Shown here piece by piece: positions 35,701 to 47,218 of a stretch of 64,000 nt of DNA. The position numbers and the translations under genes were made by a program. The stretch covers positions 26,875,170-26,939,169 of the forward strand of contig CM053336.1 in the NCBI GenBank assembly GCA_028583605.1, written 5' to 3'. The notes under the pieces are model-generated. The model was not told the DNA's origin. It saw nothing but the letters and a program-made list of their open reading frames with translations, and did not search any database. Position 1 is the stretch's first letter. Each line of letters begins with the position of its first letter. This stretch comes from Dastarcus helophoroides (lineage: Eukaryota > Arthropoda > Insecta > Coleoptera > Bothrideridae).

Positions 35701-35744
35701 TTGCTAATTTTGACTTCTTAAACTTGCTATTAAATATTTAAAAA

Positions 35745-35865
35745 CCATCAGAAAAACATCGATGTATCGATACCGAATACCGATGTTTATGACATCGATG
35801 TTTCATTGAAAAAAATATCGATGTTCAAACATCGAGGTTTTTTTGAACCATATTGCATCCCTAGC
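35745..35865. repeat. ATCGATG palindrome cluster ending in GCATCCCTAG
   Basis: Contains repeated CATCGATG, CGATACCGA and AACATCGA words and ends in GCATCCCTAGCGG, like the fragment at 1280-1420. It is likely one end of a small non-autonomous element. Confidence 0.5.
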
Positions 35866-37201
35866 GGTCAGACTTTCTCTAATAGAATCCTACCTGCAAG
35901 TCAGTGTTGCCATACGTACGGTGATTATCCTATATGAACGGTAATTTCGACAAAAGTACGGTGTGCCGTCCAAATACCAATACCGTACCAAAAAATACGG
36001 TAATTTACGTTTAACTATTTAATAACAATAAGTTTGTTAAATAATTCATTAATATTAGTTTATGCACAATTCCACAATTTGCAACAAAGTACAAAATTTG
36101 CGCAGCGCCATCTCGTGTAAGTAGACCCTTTCTAGTTTCATTTTGTAGGTTTTTTCTTCCATTTTAAACACTAATATTAATTACTTATTCATAATTTAAA
36201 AAATCCGGGATATATTTATTTTTTTATCGATTTTTATTTATATATTTTTGATTTTTTACGAAGGCGTAGAAAGGACATTAATTTATTAAAACGCAAAATA
36301 GAAATATTGAATTTAAACTGGAAATAAGGAAATTAAAGTAGAAATTTTGACTTTATTCTCCAAATTTTGACTTTTTTAGGAAATTTTGTAGTTAAAATCG
36401 AAATTTCGACTGTAATCTTGAAGAAGGTCACGACACGTCACTGTTTTTCAGTTTGTTTGATCACTGACATTTTATTTTTTCGATTGTTAAATGAAAGTAT
36501 TTATTTTGTCCATTTCTTTTAAAATTATACTGAAAATCCATAAAAAAACACAAAATCACAATCGTAAACACTAACCTTAGTTAGTCAACCTGCACCTATG
36601 TACAAGAAACGTACAAACCATAGAATATAGTAAATGGGCCCAAATGTCAACCACAATTTGAACATAATCTTTATCTAAGGACATATAGTGACGCTATTTT
36701 CTTTAAGCTTTGCGCTGCGGATAAATTATTACGTAATTTCCTTTTTTGAATGCCTTGCCACAACATTTTAACATTTGTATCACTAAAATTTGATATTTTT
36801 GATATAGGAGATGTGACGCCAATTTATCATTATCCATTCATTTTTCATTTATTAGAAATGTTTAAAAATTTCACCAAGGCGATTTATCGGAAATCCATCT
36901 TTCAGCACCTAATTTAATCGGGAATCGATTCTTTTGCGCACAATTCGAATCAATCCAAAAAACGATTATTTTAAAAAAGAATCGACATCCCTAATCTAGG
37001 TTTCCTGATTTATGGGAAACCTTCCTAAAGCGTAGGATATCTAATTAATAAATTTCTAAGCGCTGACTGACAGACAACGGAGACGCTAAATGGGTGGGTC
37101 AAGCAAGAAATTTCACGCAGGTAATACATGGGTGAGCATTAAGAGAGGATTTTTAAAATTCGGCCTCCAAGATAGTAAAAATTTACGCTCATGGATAGAC
37201 G
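35866..37201. other. Spacer with repeat fragments
   Basis: Near 35930-36005 there is a cluster of TACGGT words (TACGGTAATTTACG). At 36264-36430 lies a short filler copy headed by GGCGTAGAAAGGACAT. At 36986-36994 CATCCCTAA ends a repeat that resembles the left end at 53521. The sequence AATAAATTTCTA with TGACAGACAACG at 37048-37080 recurs near 47173-47207. No gene is recognised. Confidence 0.45.
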
Positions 37202-37721
37202 TTTTTTATCAGAGGCGTAGCTACCGCCGTATCTGCCGTATCAATTATACGGGGCCCCCCAACGTGCATAAGAAATTTTTTTTTTAATTTCACAAATGAC
37301 AGAAGTCAAAAAAAGCAATTTTTTTACCCGCGTAAAGCGTGCGTTCATAAATTGGCAACACCCTACATCGGTTATCGCGGGCTGCGGGATTTCCCCGCTT
37401 AAGTCATTTACTTCAACAGGGGAATCCCACCATAGTCGAGGTACATACTATACGATAATAAACCACAAACGGAGAGCAGTGTTTATTGACGTCTTTTATT
37501 TAGTTGTGCATTACATTGTAATACAATACAAACAATTGTTCTTCTGGTTTAGTAGAATTAGTAGCGATTTGTAAAAAACAATTAGTGAAAGGAAAAGAGA
37601 TTATCCCAGCGGAGCTACGTAAAGAAAAAGTAAACAGAAAAGGGAGGAGGTCATAAAAAAAGTGCCCAAAATTTCTTCATTTTTTCAGACACCAGCTACT
37701 GTGTGTGATTTAGATTGCAAA

Positions 37722-37727
37722 GGTAAG
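37722..37727 (+). other. Possible splice donor in the hAT element
   Basis: GCAAAG followed by GTAAGT is a strong donor consensus. A polypyrimidine stretch ending ATTTTTTCAG lies about 35 bases upstream, so a small 5' exon (about 37690-37721) is possible. A second plausible pair is a donor (TTTG then GTAGGT) near 38256 and the acceptor (TATATTTTCAG) ending at 38766. The exon structure is inferred only. Confidence 0.4.
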
Positions 37728-37779
37728 TACTACCCAACCCATTTATCTTATCTACCTGTACCGAAGGATGAATTTTGTT

Positions 37780-37870
37780 TTTAAGGTTCTGTACCTCAAA
37801 ACGAAGAAAACGGAACTCTTACTCACATATAGGATCAATTTGTTGTCTGTCTGTCTATCAGTCCGTATCG
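37780..37870. repeat. Fragment of a dispersed GGTTCCGTACC-type repeat
   Basis: GGTTCTGTACCTCAAAACG, then AACGGAACTCTTA, then TTGTTGTCTGTCTGTCT resembles a repeat I know as widespread in insect genomes (consensus begins GGGTTCCGTACC and contains a TCTGTCTGTCTGT run). It lies inside the hAT element, upstream of the transposase. The family assignment is from memory of its style and not from a search. Confidence 0.4.
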
Positions 37871-38026
37871 TAAATTGCGTGTTCAGACGTACTCGAGCTC
37901 GGGTTCTCTTCTTTTTGTATGGCCACGCGCCAGGTTCGGATCGCACGCGGGTGTAACGCATAGGCTGCGCGCAGGCGATTTTGTACTAACACGCGCACGA
38001 CCCGCGTAGAGCCTGCATACGTCTGA

Positions 38027-38661
38027 ACCAGAGACTAAATAGACTGAACGTCAGACGGTAAACAGTGAAGCCAGTTGAAAGCCTGGCGGAAGCTTAGCTC
38101 AACCCAGCACTCTCATTATTTGACAGACCGTTGCGAACATAACATCGGGTTTTTTTTAGAAAACGGCCTGAAAATATGGGGAAGTGTATTGTGGATCATT
38201 GTTGAAACCTCAGTGAACACATTAGTGAAGGAAAATCAAGAGTTTCATTCTTTGGGTAGGTAAAAATGAAATATATAAATATTCAATTATCGGCGTGCGC
38301 GCGCCGCCATTTCACTGCTATCATGACGTGTTTACAGCACCGGCTTAACAATATTGTACACAGGCGTCGCGTATTGAAAGAAAATTATTTTACTATTAAA
38401 CCAAGATGTCTTTGAAAATAGTTCTCCTGAACTTTTACCAAAAAGCACTTGTAAAAATTATCCTATTGGTCCAAAAGCCCCTAATTCTAAAGTTTCATCT
38501 AAATCGTTAGAACCGTTACGCGGCAAGTTTCGTATTTATAAATTTAACTTAATCCGGCCATGTCCAAGAGTAGTGGGATGCAGCTTCCCACTACCCCGCA
38601 TTTTAGCTTCAACTGAACGCATGAGACAGCATTGAAATGTTCAGTCTATTTAGTCTCTGGT
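38027..38661. mobile_element. MITE-like insertion with 23-bp inverted repeats inside the hAT element
   Basis: ACCAGAGACTAAATAGACTG followed by AAC at 38027-38049 is repeated exactly in inverted form at 38639-38661. Bases just outside remain partly symmetric. The interior contains a further small hairpin (GTAGTGGGA and TCCCACTAC near 38571-38595) and no reading frame. No clear target duplication is seen. It sits in the probable intron or leader of the transposase gene. Confidence 0.65.
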
Positions 38662-38766
38662 CTGAACACTCTCTAACTATAACCTTACGTATAGTAATTT
38701 ATTTAACATATATTTTTTGAAAGTTATCAAAACATTCGCTTTTATTTTTAACAATTATATTTTCAG

Positions 38767-40971
38767 ATTCTTCTGAAGCACTTTCTTTATCAGATGACCA
38801 TCCGGAAATAGAAGAAACCCAAGCACATTCTTCATCAGATGTCCATCCGAAAATAGAAGAAACCCAAATCGACGATTCTGAGATATCTGAAGATTGTAAT
38901 ATAGTTTTATCAGATAGAGGACATTTTGGTGACAGTCCAACTGAATGCGAACGAAAAATAATTTTTAAATTGGGTCCATTTAAACCACAAGGACCGTTTC
39001 CAAAAGATTCAGAAAGTAACCGATCTTTTTCGGTCTACTATTATTCTTATATCAATAAAGCAGGCATAAAATTTCCAAGACCATAGTTATGTTATTCTAA
39101 TGTTTTAAACAAACCGTATTGTCACTTCTGTTGGTTATTAGCAGATCGCCAAAGCAAATCGTTCTCCTCTGCATGGGTTAATGGTGTTTACATTAGAAGC
39201 ATCGTATAATTAATGTTATAATTACTTTAGCATCTTGTAATCTACCTTTAAGGGGCCACGATTCTGATTCTGGAAATTTTATGGCAATTTTAGGTTTGCT
39301 ATCTAATTATGATGCAACATTAAAAGAACTTCTTCTAAAACCAAAAGGCAAAATAAATTATTTAAGCCCTACGGTTCAAAATGAAATTATTAATTTGCTT
39401 GGTACCGCAGTGAGGAACAATATTATCTCAGAAATTAAAAAAGATCCATTTCTGACAATAATTCTAGATACAACACAAGACTTTTCAAAAATTGGCCAAC
39501 TTTCTGTAGTTTTTCGATACATCTCAATTACAGAAAATGATGATAATGTGCCTAAAAAATTAAAAATCTGTGAGTCCTTTTTGGGGTTTACAGCAGTATC
39601 GGATTGCAGAGCTGAAGGACTTAAAACTGAAATTTTAAATACGATTAAAAAATATGGAATTGATTTGACTAAATGTAGAGGACAGGGTTACGATGGAGCA
39701 AATATTGTATCGGGTGTTTATGGAGGATTACAAACCCTAATAAAAGAGCATGCTCCGAATGCCGATTATGTTCATTGTGCTCCGCACGCATTAAATTTAG
39801 TTTTAAACGATGCTGCGAAACATGTTAGTGAAGTGTCGACTTTTTTCGATAATTTAGAAAAAATATATACTTTTTTTGGCAATAGTATACAACGCTGGGC
39901 AATGTTAAGTGACGATTCATCTCAAAAATGTTTAATTACTCTTAAAAAGGTATGTCCTACCAGATGGTCTTCAAGAAACGACGCTTTATTAGCGGCAAAG
40001 AAAAATTATTTATTTATCATGAAAACTTTGTACCAATTAATTTTAATTTCGAAAAAAAAAGATGAACGTGAAGAATGTAAAAATATAATTAACATTTTAG
40101 AGAGTTATGATTTCTTAGTGCTTGTCACATTTTTTTCTTCACTATTTGGAATCATTAATCTTGTTTCTAAAGCTCTACAGCATAAAAATAATGACTTGCA
40201 GAAAACTAGTATTTTATTAAGTAATCTTTTGAATAGACTGTGCGAATTAAGGAATCAAAATTCATTCAATAGTTTACTAAATGAGTCCAAAGATTTAGCA
40301 AAAGAGTGGAGGGTAAAAACTGTTTTTAAAAACAAAAGGCGAAAGATAACGAGCGTTTTTTTGATGAGTTATCACAAGATGAGAGAATTTCAGACCCAGA
40401 ATCCTATTTCAAAGTCAATGTATACTATTGCTGTTTAGATATATTAATTTCTCAAACTAAACAAAGATTTTAGAGTCTTTGCGACCTGAGTGGTATGTTC
40501 GAAATATTACAACCGGAGAAACTCCTGTCTTCTTCAAACGAAGAGATATTAAACGCTTTCGGAAAACTGTCGTCTAAATACAGTAAAGACATCTTAGTTA
40601 ATCATTATGACCAATTAAAGGCTCTAAAAACATGCTTAAAATCTGAAATTCAAAAAATTCATTCTATTAAGGAACTCATTGAATTATTGCTAATAAAATT
40701 CAATAGTCTTGCATCCAGTTTTCCCGAGGCAATAACAGCATGCTTTTTATTCTTGACCCTTCCAGTTACAACCGCAACTGCTGAAAGAAGTTTTTCAAAT
40801 TTAAAACTGATAAAAAATTATCTAAGAACTTCGATGGGACAGAAACGCCTGTCGGACCTGTCACTGTTGTCCATAGAGGCAGAAACTTTAGAACAACTAA
40901 AGTCATCATCAGCTATAAATGATTTAATAAATCAGTTTGCCAAAAAAAAAGCAAGGAGAGCGTATATTTAA
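38767..40971 (+). pseudogene. hAT-family transposase, broken
   Basis: After a likely splice acceptor at 38766 an acidic, Ser-rich segment contains an internal repeat (DDHPEIEETQ, DVHPKIEETQ) and runs into KLGPFKPQGPFP and a stop at 39085 (RP stop LCYS), where the family normally has an aromatic residue. PYCHFCWLL is the zinc-finger part. About 100 residues normally found before LRGHDSD are missing near 39190-39240. The catalytic core is open from 39281: aspartate of ILDTTQD (39467-39469), aspartate of QGYDGAN (39692-39694), and CPTRWSSR. A frameshift near 40350 and a TAG at 40471-40473 precede the C-terminal dimerisation region, which keeps TATAERSFS (Glu at 40783-40785). The architecture resembles the ZMYM/TTF-zinc-finger group of hAT transposases. 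Confidence 0.85.
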
Positions 40972-41532
40972 TTTGAATTGTTTGTAAAAATTTTGGAAAA
41001 AGTGACAGATAGATAATTATAATGAATAAATATTTCTTTTAATTTTATGCATTTTTTTTTCTTTTGTGAGAATTTTTTACCCTTCCTAAGAGCCCCCAAA
41101 CAAATTTTTAAACGGGGCCCCGCCAAGGCACGCTACGCTTCTGTTTTTTATGTAATGAATAATACACAAAATTGTATTTAAAGTTGCCTACTAGCAGTCC
41201 GAGATATTGATTAAATATGTCTGCACGAATTTATCCAAATTTTTGCAGCTGAACAGTCTTTTTACCAATTCTTTACTTTTAAATTTAATTTAAATTCAAC
41301 ATTTTGGCTTTAGTTTGGCACTTAGGATGTTTAAAATCGAAATGTAGACAAACATCCTCTTTTTAAACATTTTGAAGTTTCTTCTCGAAATTTGGAAATT
41401 ATTATTCAAAATTTTCTAAACATAAGCAAAAACTTGAGTTTCTTTTTGTTTTAACTTTTATCTAAAAATGTCTGCCTAAAATACAAAATTTTTAATTTAC
41501 CGAAATTAAACGTTTTCTTCCAAAATCCAAAT

Positions 41533-44500
41533 CAGTGGCGGCTGGCGCATAGGCACTATGGAACTGCAACATCCCCAATTTCGCTTACAAGTTTTTTTTC
41601 TGAAAATTTTCTGAACACTTTTCACTACACAATTTTTTGTAGAAATTTTAAATTTTCTCTGATTTCTTTTTACAGAAATTTTAGGTTTCTTTCACGAAGT
41701 TGCTACATTTAAAAACCTATTTTATTTTTAATTTTGATCAAAATCACATTTTCAAAAACTAATTTTTGCAAAAGATTTGAGGAAAAAATTCGAGCAGGAA
41801 TTAAAATGTTTAAAAAAATTAAATTTCTTTGAAAATGTCAACTTTTTGAGAAAATATTATAATTTCAAAAAAAAATCTAAATCTACCTTAATTCGCATTT
41901 TACTATTTTTCTAAAAAATAAGTTAATACGTTGTCTTCGAATTTTTACCTCAAATCTCATTTTGTATATAAATTTTGAGTTTTTTTCAGATATTTCGATT
42001 TTTTAGGAAATTTTGATTTTTTCTGCAAAGTTTCCATTTTCCCTAAATATTTTATATAAAGAAATTTTCTCGAATTTGCCATTTTTTTCTAAAGTGTTGA
42101 TCTTAACATTTCTTCTGAAACTCCAACTTCTCCAGATTTTTCTTTGTGTTCCTCTAATTTGCTTTAAAAATGTCAAGTTTTTTCACGACACTTTGACAAT
42201 CTAAAGTTCATTTTATTTTATAGTTTTGACAAAAAATGTTTAGAAAAAAACCCTGAAAGCTCTATAAAAATTTCAACACTTTGAAAAAAACAAAAAATTT
42301 CGAACTTTTTGTAAAGATATTTCAAATCTTCTTCCAATTTCGATTTTTTCTCCAAGAAATTTTGCTTCCTTTTTCCTATGCAATTTGTGTTTTTCTCTAG
42401 ATATTTTCTACGAAGAATTTTTTTGAAATTTAGACTTTTCTTGGAGATCCTGTCTTTAATTTTTTCTTGTAGAAATTTTGATTTCTCTCTAATTTGTTTT
42501 GGAAATTTAAAAGTTTTTTAACGAAATTTTATATTTTAAGGTTATTTTGTAACTAAGAAATTGAAAATTATTAAGTATAGATTTATATATAAGCTTCAAA
42601 TCTGCATAAAAATAAGAAAAATTTGGGAAAAATATTGAAATTTCAAGAAAAAATGAACCTTGTAAATTCCAACCTTTTTTACAATTTGATATTTCTCTAA
42701 GAAATTACTACTACTGCAGGACCAAAGAAAATTGTGAATCGGAATTTCCAATTTTCCTAGAAATGTTAAATTTATTCTTGAAATTCTCAAGTGCGAATTT
42801 AAAATTCAAATTTCGATTAAAAAAAAATCGAAATTTAAAGATTAAACTCAAAATTTCAAGAGAAAGCAGAACATATTTCTATAAAAAGTTGAAATTTCTT
42901 ATTTGTAAAAATCATTTTTCAAAACAAAAAAAAACATTTTCGGAATTAGAGAAAAAAAAAATCTTTTGAAATAAATTAATTGTCAAAAATATTCGACCTT
43001 TAGAGTAAAAATTATTGAAATTTTTAAGAAAGAGTCAACATTTCTAGAATAGTCCCAACATTTCAAAATTAAAATTAATCAAAATGTTCAAAAAATTCCA
43101 TTAACAATTTACTGTTCTAATTTAATTTTTTTCTAGTAGTTTTGAAGTTCCAGAGAAACTTAAAAAATCAAATATTTTAGCTTGAATCCAATTGTTTGTG
43201 ATTAAAATTCACATGTTGGCAATTTATTTGTACATAAAATGCAAGTTTTTTTGGAAGTTTGTTTCAAAACTGCACAATTTTAAAAATAGAAAGTTTTGTT
43301 ATTAATTTGTTTTAAATTCAAGTGCTATTTCGAATTTTTTCTCAAAAAAAGTAAATTTAAATAGAAAAACTTTACCACTTTTAAAAAATAAAGCTAAAGT
43401 TATCAAAAAAATCGAAAAAAAGTTAAATATTACAAAATTTTTAAATTTTTAGAAAAAGTTAAATTTTCAAAAGAAAATAAGAATTTTAATTTTTAAAACG
43501 GTTGACATTTTCAATAATTTCGGGAATATAAATAAAAGACGAATTTTTGGAAAAATATTGACATTTGAAATTAATTTCAGAGTTTTTAATTAAATTTTTA
43601 AAGAAGCTGAATTTTTTGAGTAATGGAGAAAACTGAAAATTGTCGAAAAATTCGTAATTATTAAAAAAGTTGAAATTTTGAAAAGATAAAATTTCGAATA
43701 AAGTCGAAATTTTCAATCTTTTCTTTTAAGTCGAAGATTTAATTGGAAATGTTAAAAAAAATGTGTAAATAAAATTTTTAAGAAACTTTTCAAAAGTTAA
43801 GTTCTCAAAAAGAGTCGAAATTTCAAAAAACAGTCAAAGTTTCGAAATTAAGTCGAAATTTTACGAAATATTAGTCGAAAATTTCAATAAAAGGTTTTAA
43901 GAAATGTCTGACCTAAAAAAAATCACAATTTACAAATAATGGATTGAAGGTTTGCAAAAAATGTTAAAATTTTAAAAATTGTTGTAATTAAAAAAAATAG
44001 TCAACATTTTTAAGTTTTCCAAAAATGTTTAATCTTGAATATTAGGACATTTGAAAAAGACCGGAATTTTCAACAAAATGGGAATTAAAATAAAAAGTCG
44101 AAAATTTCCAAAAGTCCAGATTTAAGAAAAAGTTAAAATTTGCAATAAAGAAAGATATTTGTTGACAGGGCAAATACTTTCAAAATCTTTCAAATTTCCA
44201 AAAGTAGTCAAAATTTTGCAAAAGAAGAAATTTTCAAAAAGAAAATGTCGAAATTTATAGTCGAAATTTAAAAAAATATCAAAATTTGCAAAAGATTTGA
44301 GAATTTTTATCGAATTTACGAAATAATTCGAAATTTTAAAAAAGTTTAAATTTTGAATAGTTGGAAAATTTGCACTCACCTTTTCAATAAAATTTAAAAT
44401 TTTCGAAACCGGAATATTGAAAACAAGTGAAAATTATCAGATATGTCGAGGTCTTCAAAAATCGAAATATTGAGAATTTAAAATTTTGGAAAAAGTGTAA

Positions 44501-45296
44501 ATTTTTGGTAGATAAAATTTTGAATCAAAGTAAAACATTTTTTTAAGTTGAAATTCTAGGTCAAACACAATACAATTTTGAAAAAATCTCAAATATTTCA
44601 GAATATTTCAGAATTTTCAAAAAAAATCGAAAATTTGAAAGAATTTCGAAAATTTGGAAGTAGCGAAATTTTCAACAAAGAAAATCAAAAAATAATCGAA
44701 ACTTTGCAAAAATGTCGAAAATTTGAAAAATGGTGAACATTTAAATATAAACCAGTTATTAAACCAGAAATTATTAAGAATCACAATTTTCAATAAAAAA
44801 GTTATAATTTTCCCAAAAAAATATAAACAAAGATGAAATTTAAAAACAAGTCGAAAATTTAAGAACTCAAAAGTCCAGGTTTAAAAAAAATACATTATCA
44901 GAAAAAGTAAGAATTTTTAAATGATATCAGTTAAAGAAAAATATAATAATTAATTTTCAAAAAAAATTACAAAAAACCGAACAGTCTAAGTATTTACGAA
45001 AATACGGAAATTTTAAAAAGAGTATTCACAGTTTTTTCGTAAAGTCAATACTTAAGGTCGAGATTACAAGAAAAAAATCTAAATTTTGCAATACAGTCGA
45101 AATTTGGGAAAAAATCTAACCTTTTAAAAAACGTGACATTATCAAAAGTTTTCATTGTCAAGTTTTCAAAGAAATTTAAAATTTTCGAAAAGTAACGTTT
45201 TGAAAATGTCGTAATTTTTAGTTGAAATCTTAAAAATTTTAAAACGCTGAACATTGTCGCAGCACCCCCATGAGATTTGGCTACGAGCCGCCACTG
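41533..45296. mobile_element. hAT-like non-autonomous element, CAGTGGCGGCT ends, A/T filler interior
   Basis: The left end (CAGTGGCGGCTGGCGCATAG) and the right end (minus strand CAGTGGCGGCTCGTAGCC) belong to the 6793-10620 family, including the inner GCARCAYCCCC word near both ends. The flanking octamers (ATCCAAAT and ATTACTGA) do not match, so the two ends may have come together by recombination. The interior is T-rich up to about 42560 and A-rich after that. Sequence from about 42380 rightwards is homologous to 59840-62650. No coding potential. Confidence 0.7.
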
Positions 45297-45304
45297 ATTA
45301 CTGA

Positions 45305-46582
45305 AGTTTTAAAAAATTTAAAGGTTTTAGAAGAAAAAGTCAAGGTTCTAACAAAAAAAGTGGGATTATTTTTCAAAATGTGTCCTACATTTTCGATGGT
45401 ATTCCAATTGATGCTGGGATGTCTAATATACATATATTTTTAATTTCGATTTTAAAAACGAAATGTTAAGAATAACGTCCACATTTAAAGACAAAAATCA
45501 AGCAAATCAACTTTCTTTCATTTCTTAAAATTTCGAGGAAAATGTTAAAATCCTGAAATTCAAAGAATAATCGAAACAGGTTTATAGAAATTTCTATTTT
45601 TTCTTAAAATTTTAAGAAAAAAAATCTTCTTCCACTTTTTAATTTTTTTATTCAAAATCTCGACCTTCTGTTATGAACCATTTTTTACTGAAAAAAGTCA
45701 TACTCTCAGAATTTTAAAAATCTGGACTTTTTTTTAGAATAACAAGCAAATTTGGATTTTCTAATTATTTTCTTAAATTTCAACTTGACGATAATTAAAA
45801 ATTTGGAATAGAACGTGAAAATGTCACATAAAACATTCAAGAAAATTATATGAAAAAAAAATTACTCTCGAAACTTAAAGCTGAAATTTTATATCTAAAG
45901 TAAAAATTTCTAGACTTAAGTTGAAATGCAGTGATTAAGATCAAACAATGTTGAATTTTTACAAAAACTCTTTCCCTCATTTTTTAAGGTTAGTTGAAAG
46001 ACACAATTTGGAAATGAAATTTCAAGAAGTTACTTCTATGTTTAAAATAAATGCTCCTTCACATTTTGATTTAAGCATCGTAATTTATAGAGAAGCCAAA
46101 ATTTCGTTTTATGCCCTTTTTTTAAATTTCTATGCAGATTTTTAATTCAAATTTCAATTTGAACTTTTTTTTTGAAATTTTTTGGTTTAAACTTAAGAAT
46201 ACTCTTTTTTAAAAAAAAGCTCTAAAGTGGAAATTTAATCAAGTCGCGTGTTACGCAAGTCGTTTTAAATTTTAAAAATTGCTTTTGAAAAGGCACTTCA
46301 GAAAAAAATAAAAATTTTCCCAAAAAAGCAAATTTTTTAAAAAGTCGAAGTTACAAATATTCCAAGTTTCGTGAAAAAGGTTGACACTTTCAAAAAAAAA
46401 ATTATTTGAAAAAGTCAAATGTCACAAGAAGTTGAAGTTTTAAAAAAGTTTATATTTTGAGAAATATCACATTCTGAAGAAAGTTAAAACTTTAAGAAAA
46501 ATTCAAAATTTTTGTTCTTAACTCAAACACTTCAGAGAGTCGGTGTTTTCAAAAGTCGAAACTTTCAAAAAAGTTTAATTTT
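45305..46582. repeat. A/T filler block
   Basis: Mixed-polarity filler (AAAGTTGAAATTT and TTTCTTAAAATTT forms) between two recognised repeats. No terminal repeats were found. The small open frame at 45948-46145 has no recognisable domain. Confidence 0.5.
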
Positions 46583-46691
46583 TAAAAATTGAAATACAAA
46601 TCTTGTTCTCTGAAACCAAGAAAGATTTAAAAACACAACAAAGGTTGCTCTAACACGTTTCGATAGCCAAGCTATCATCTTCAAAGAGATA
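46583..46691. repeat. Single arm of the palindrome/microsatellite element
   Basis: AAAAATTGAAATACAAATC, CTGAAACCAAGAAAGATT, AACACAACAAAGGTTGCTC, ACGTTTCGATAGCC and AAGCTATCATCTTCAAAGAG match the left arm at 51723-51826. There is no simple repeat and no opposite arm here, so this is a half element. Confidence 0.7.
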
Positions 46692-47218
46692 GTAAAATGT
46701 TTTCAAGAAAATCGAATTTAAAGACAGTCAGATTGTTGATAATTTCCAAGAATTTCGAAACTTCGAGGTAAATCAAAATATTCTAAAAAATGGAGATATT
46801 AAAAAAAAATTTGAAACAGTTGAAATTTCCAAAAAAGAAAATTTCTAATAAGACAAACATTATAAAAAATGTGAAAAGTTTACAGAAACTATCAAAATAA
46901 AAAAAAAACAAAATATTTCCAAATAAGGCAGAATGTTAAAGAAATTGGGGTTTTCAAATACTAAAAATTTCGAAAGAAGTTAAAATTTTTAAAATTACAT
47001 CAAAATTTCTAAAAAAAAAGTTGAAATTTTGGGAGTCGAACGATAAAACGTCGACATAGCGAAAAGAGATGTTAAAAATTTTCGAAATTATTTGAAATTT
47101 TCAAAACGGTGACCCACAAATCTTTTCTCTTCTTTCACGAGATGAACGCGCGGACATCAGCTAGTCTATTTAATAAATTTCTATCACCGATTGACAGTCA
47201 ACGCACAGCCTAAGTGCT
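46692..47218. repeat. A-rich filler and flank
   Basis: A-rich filler to about 47110, then a GC-richer 100 bp that includes AATAAATTTCTA and TGACAGTCAACGCACAGCC, similar to 37048-37085 upstream of the hAT element. The next element is inserted directly into this second stretch. Confidence 0.5.

Larger units (their letters stand above)
37210..41143 (+). mobile_element. hAT element with transposase relic and perfect 8-bp duplication
   Basis: The left end is CAGAGGCGTAGC and the right end on the minus strand is CAGAAGCGTAGC. Identical octamers TTTTTTAT flank it (37202-37209 and 41144-41151). Both ends also hold GGGGCCCC-type words (CGGGGCCCCCC near 37250, ACGGGGCCCCG near 41112). It encodes a hAT-family transposase in the plus direction. 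It carries a secondary repeat insertion in the first third. This is a canonical hAT insertion, although the transposase is no longer functional. Confidence 0.92.

Noticed and set aside
37296..37574. 92-residue open frame near the left end of the hAT element as a transposase exon
   Set aside because: Its translation shows no zinc-finger or transposase motif, and the recognisable protein begins only after the acceptor at 38766.
41533..45296. Target-site duplication for this element
   Set aside because: The flanking octamers ATCCAAAT and ATTACTGA do not match, so the two ends cannot be shown to come from one insertion.
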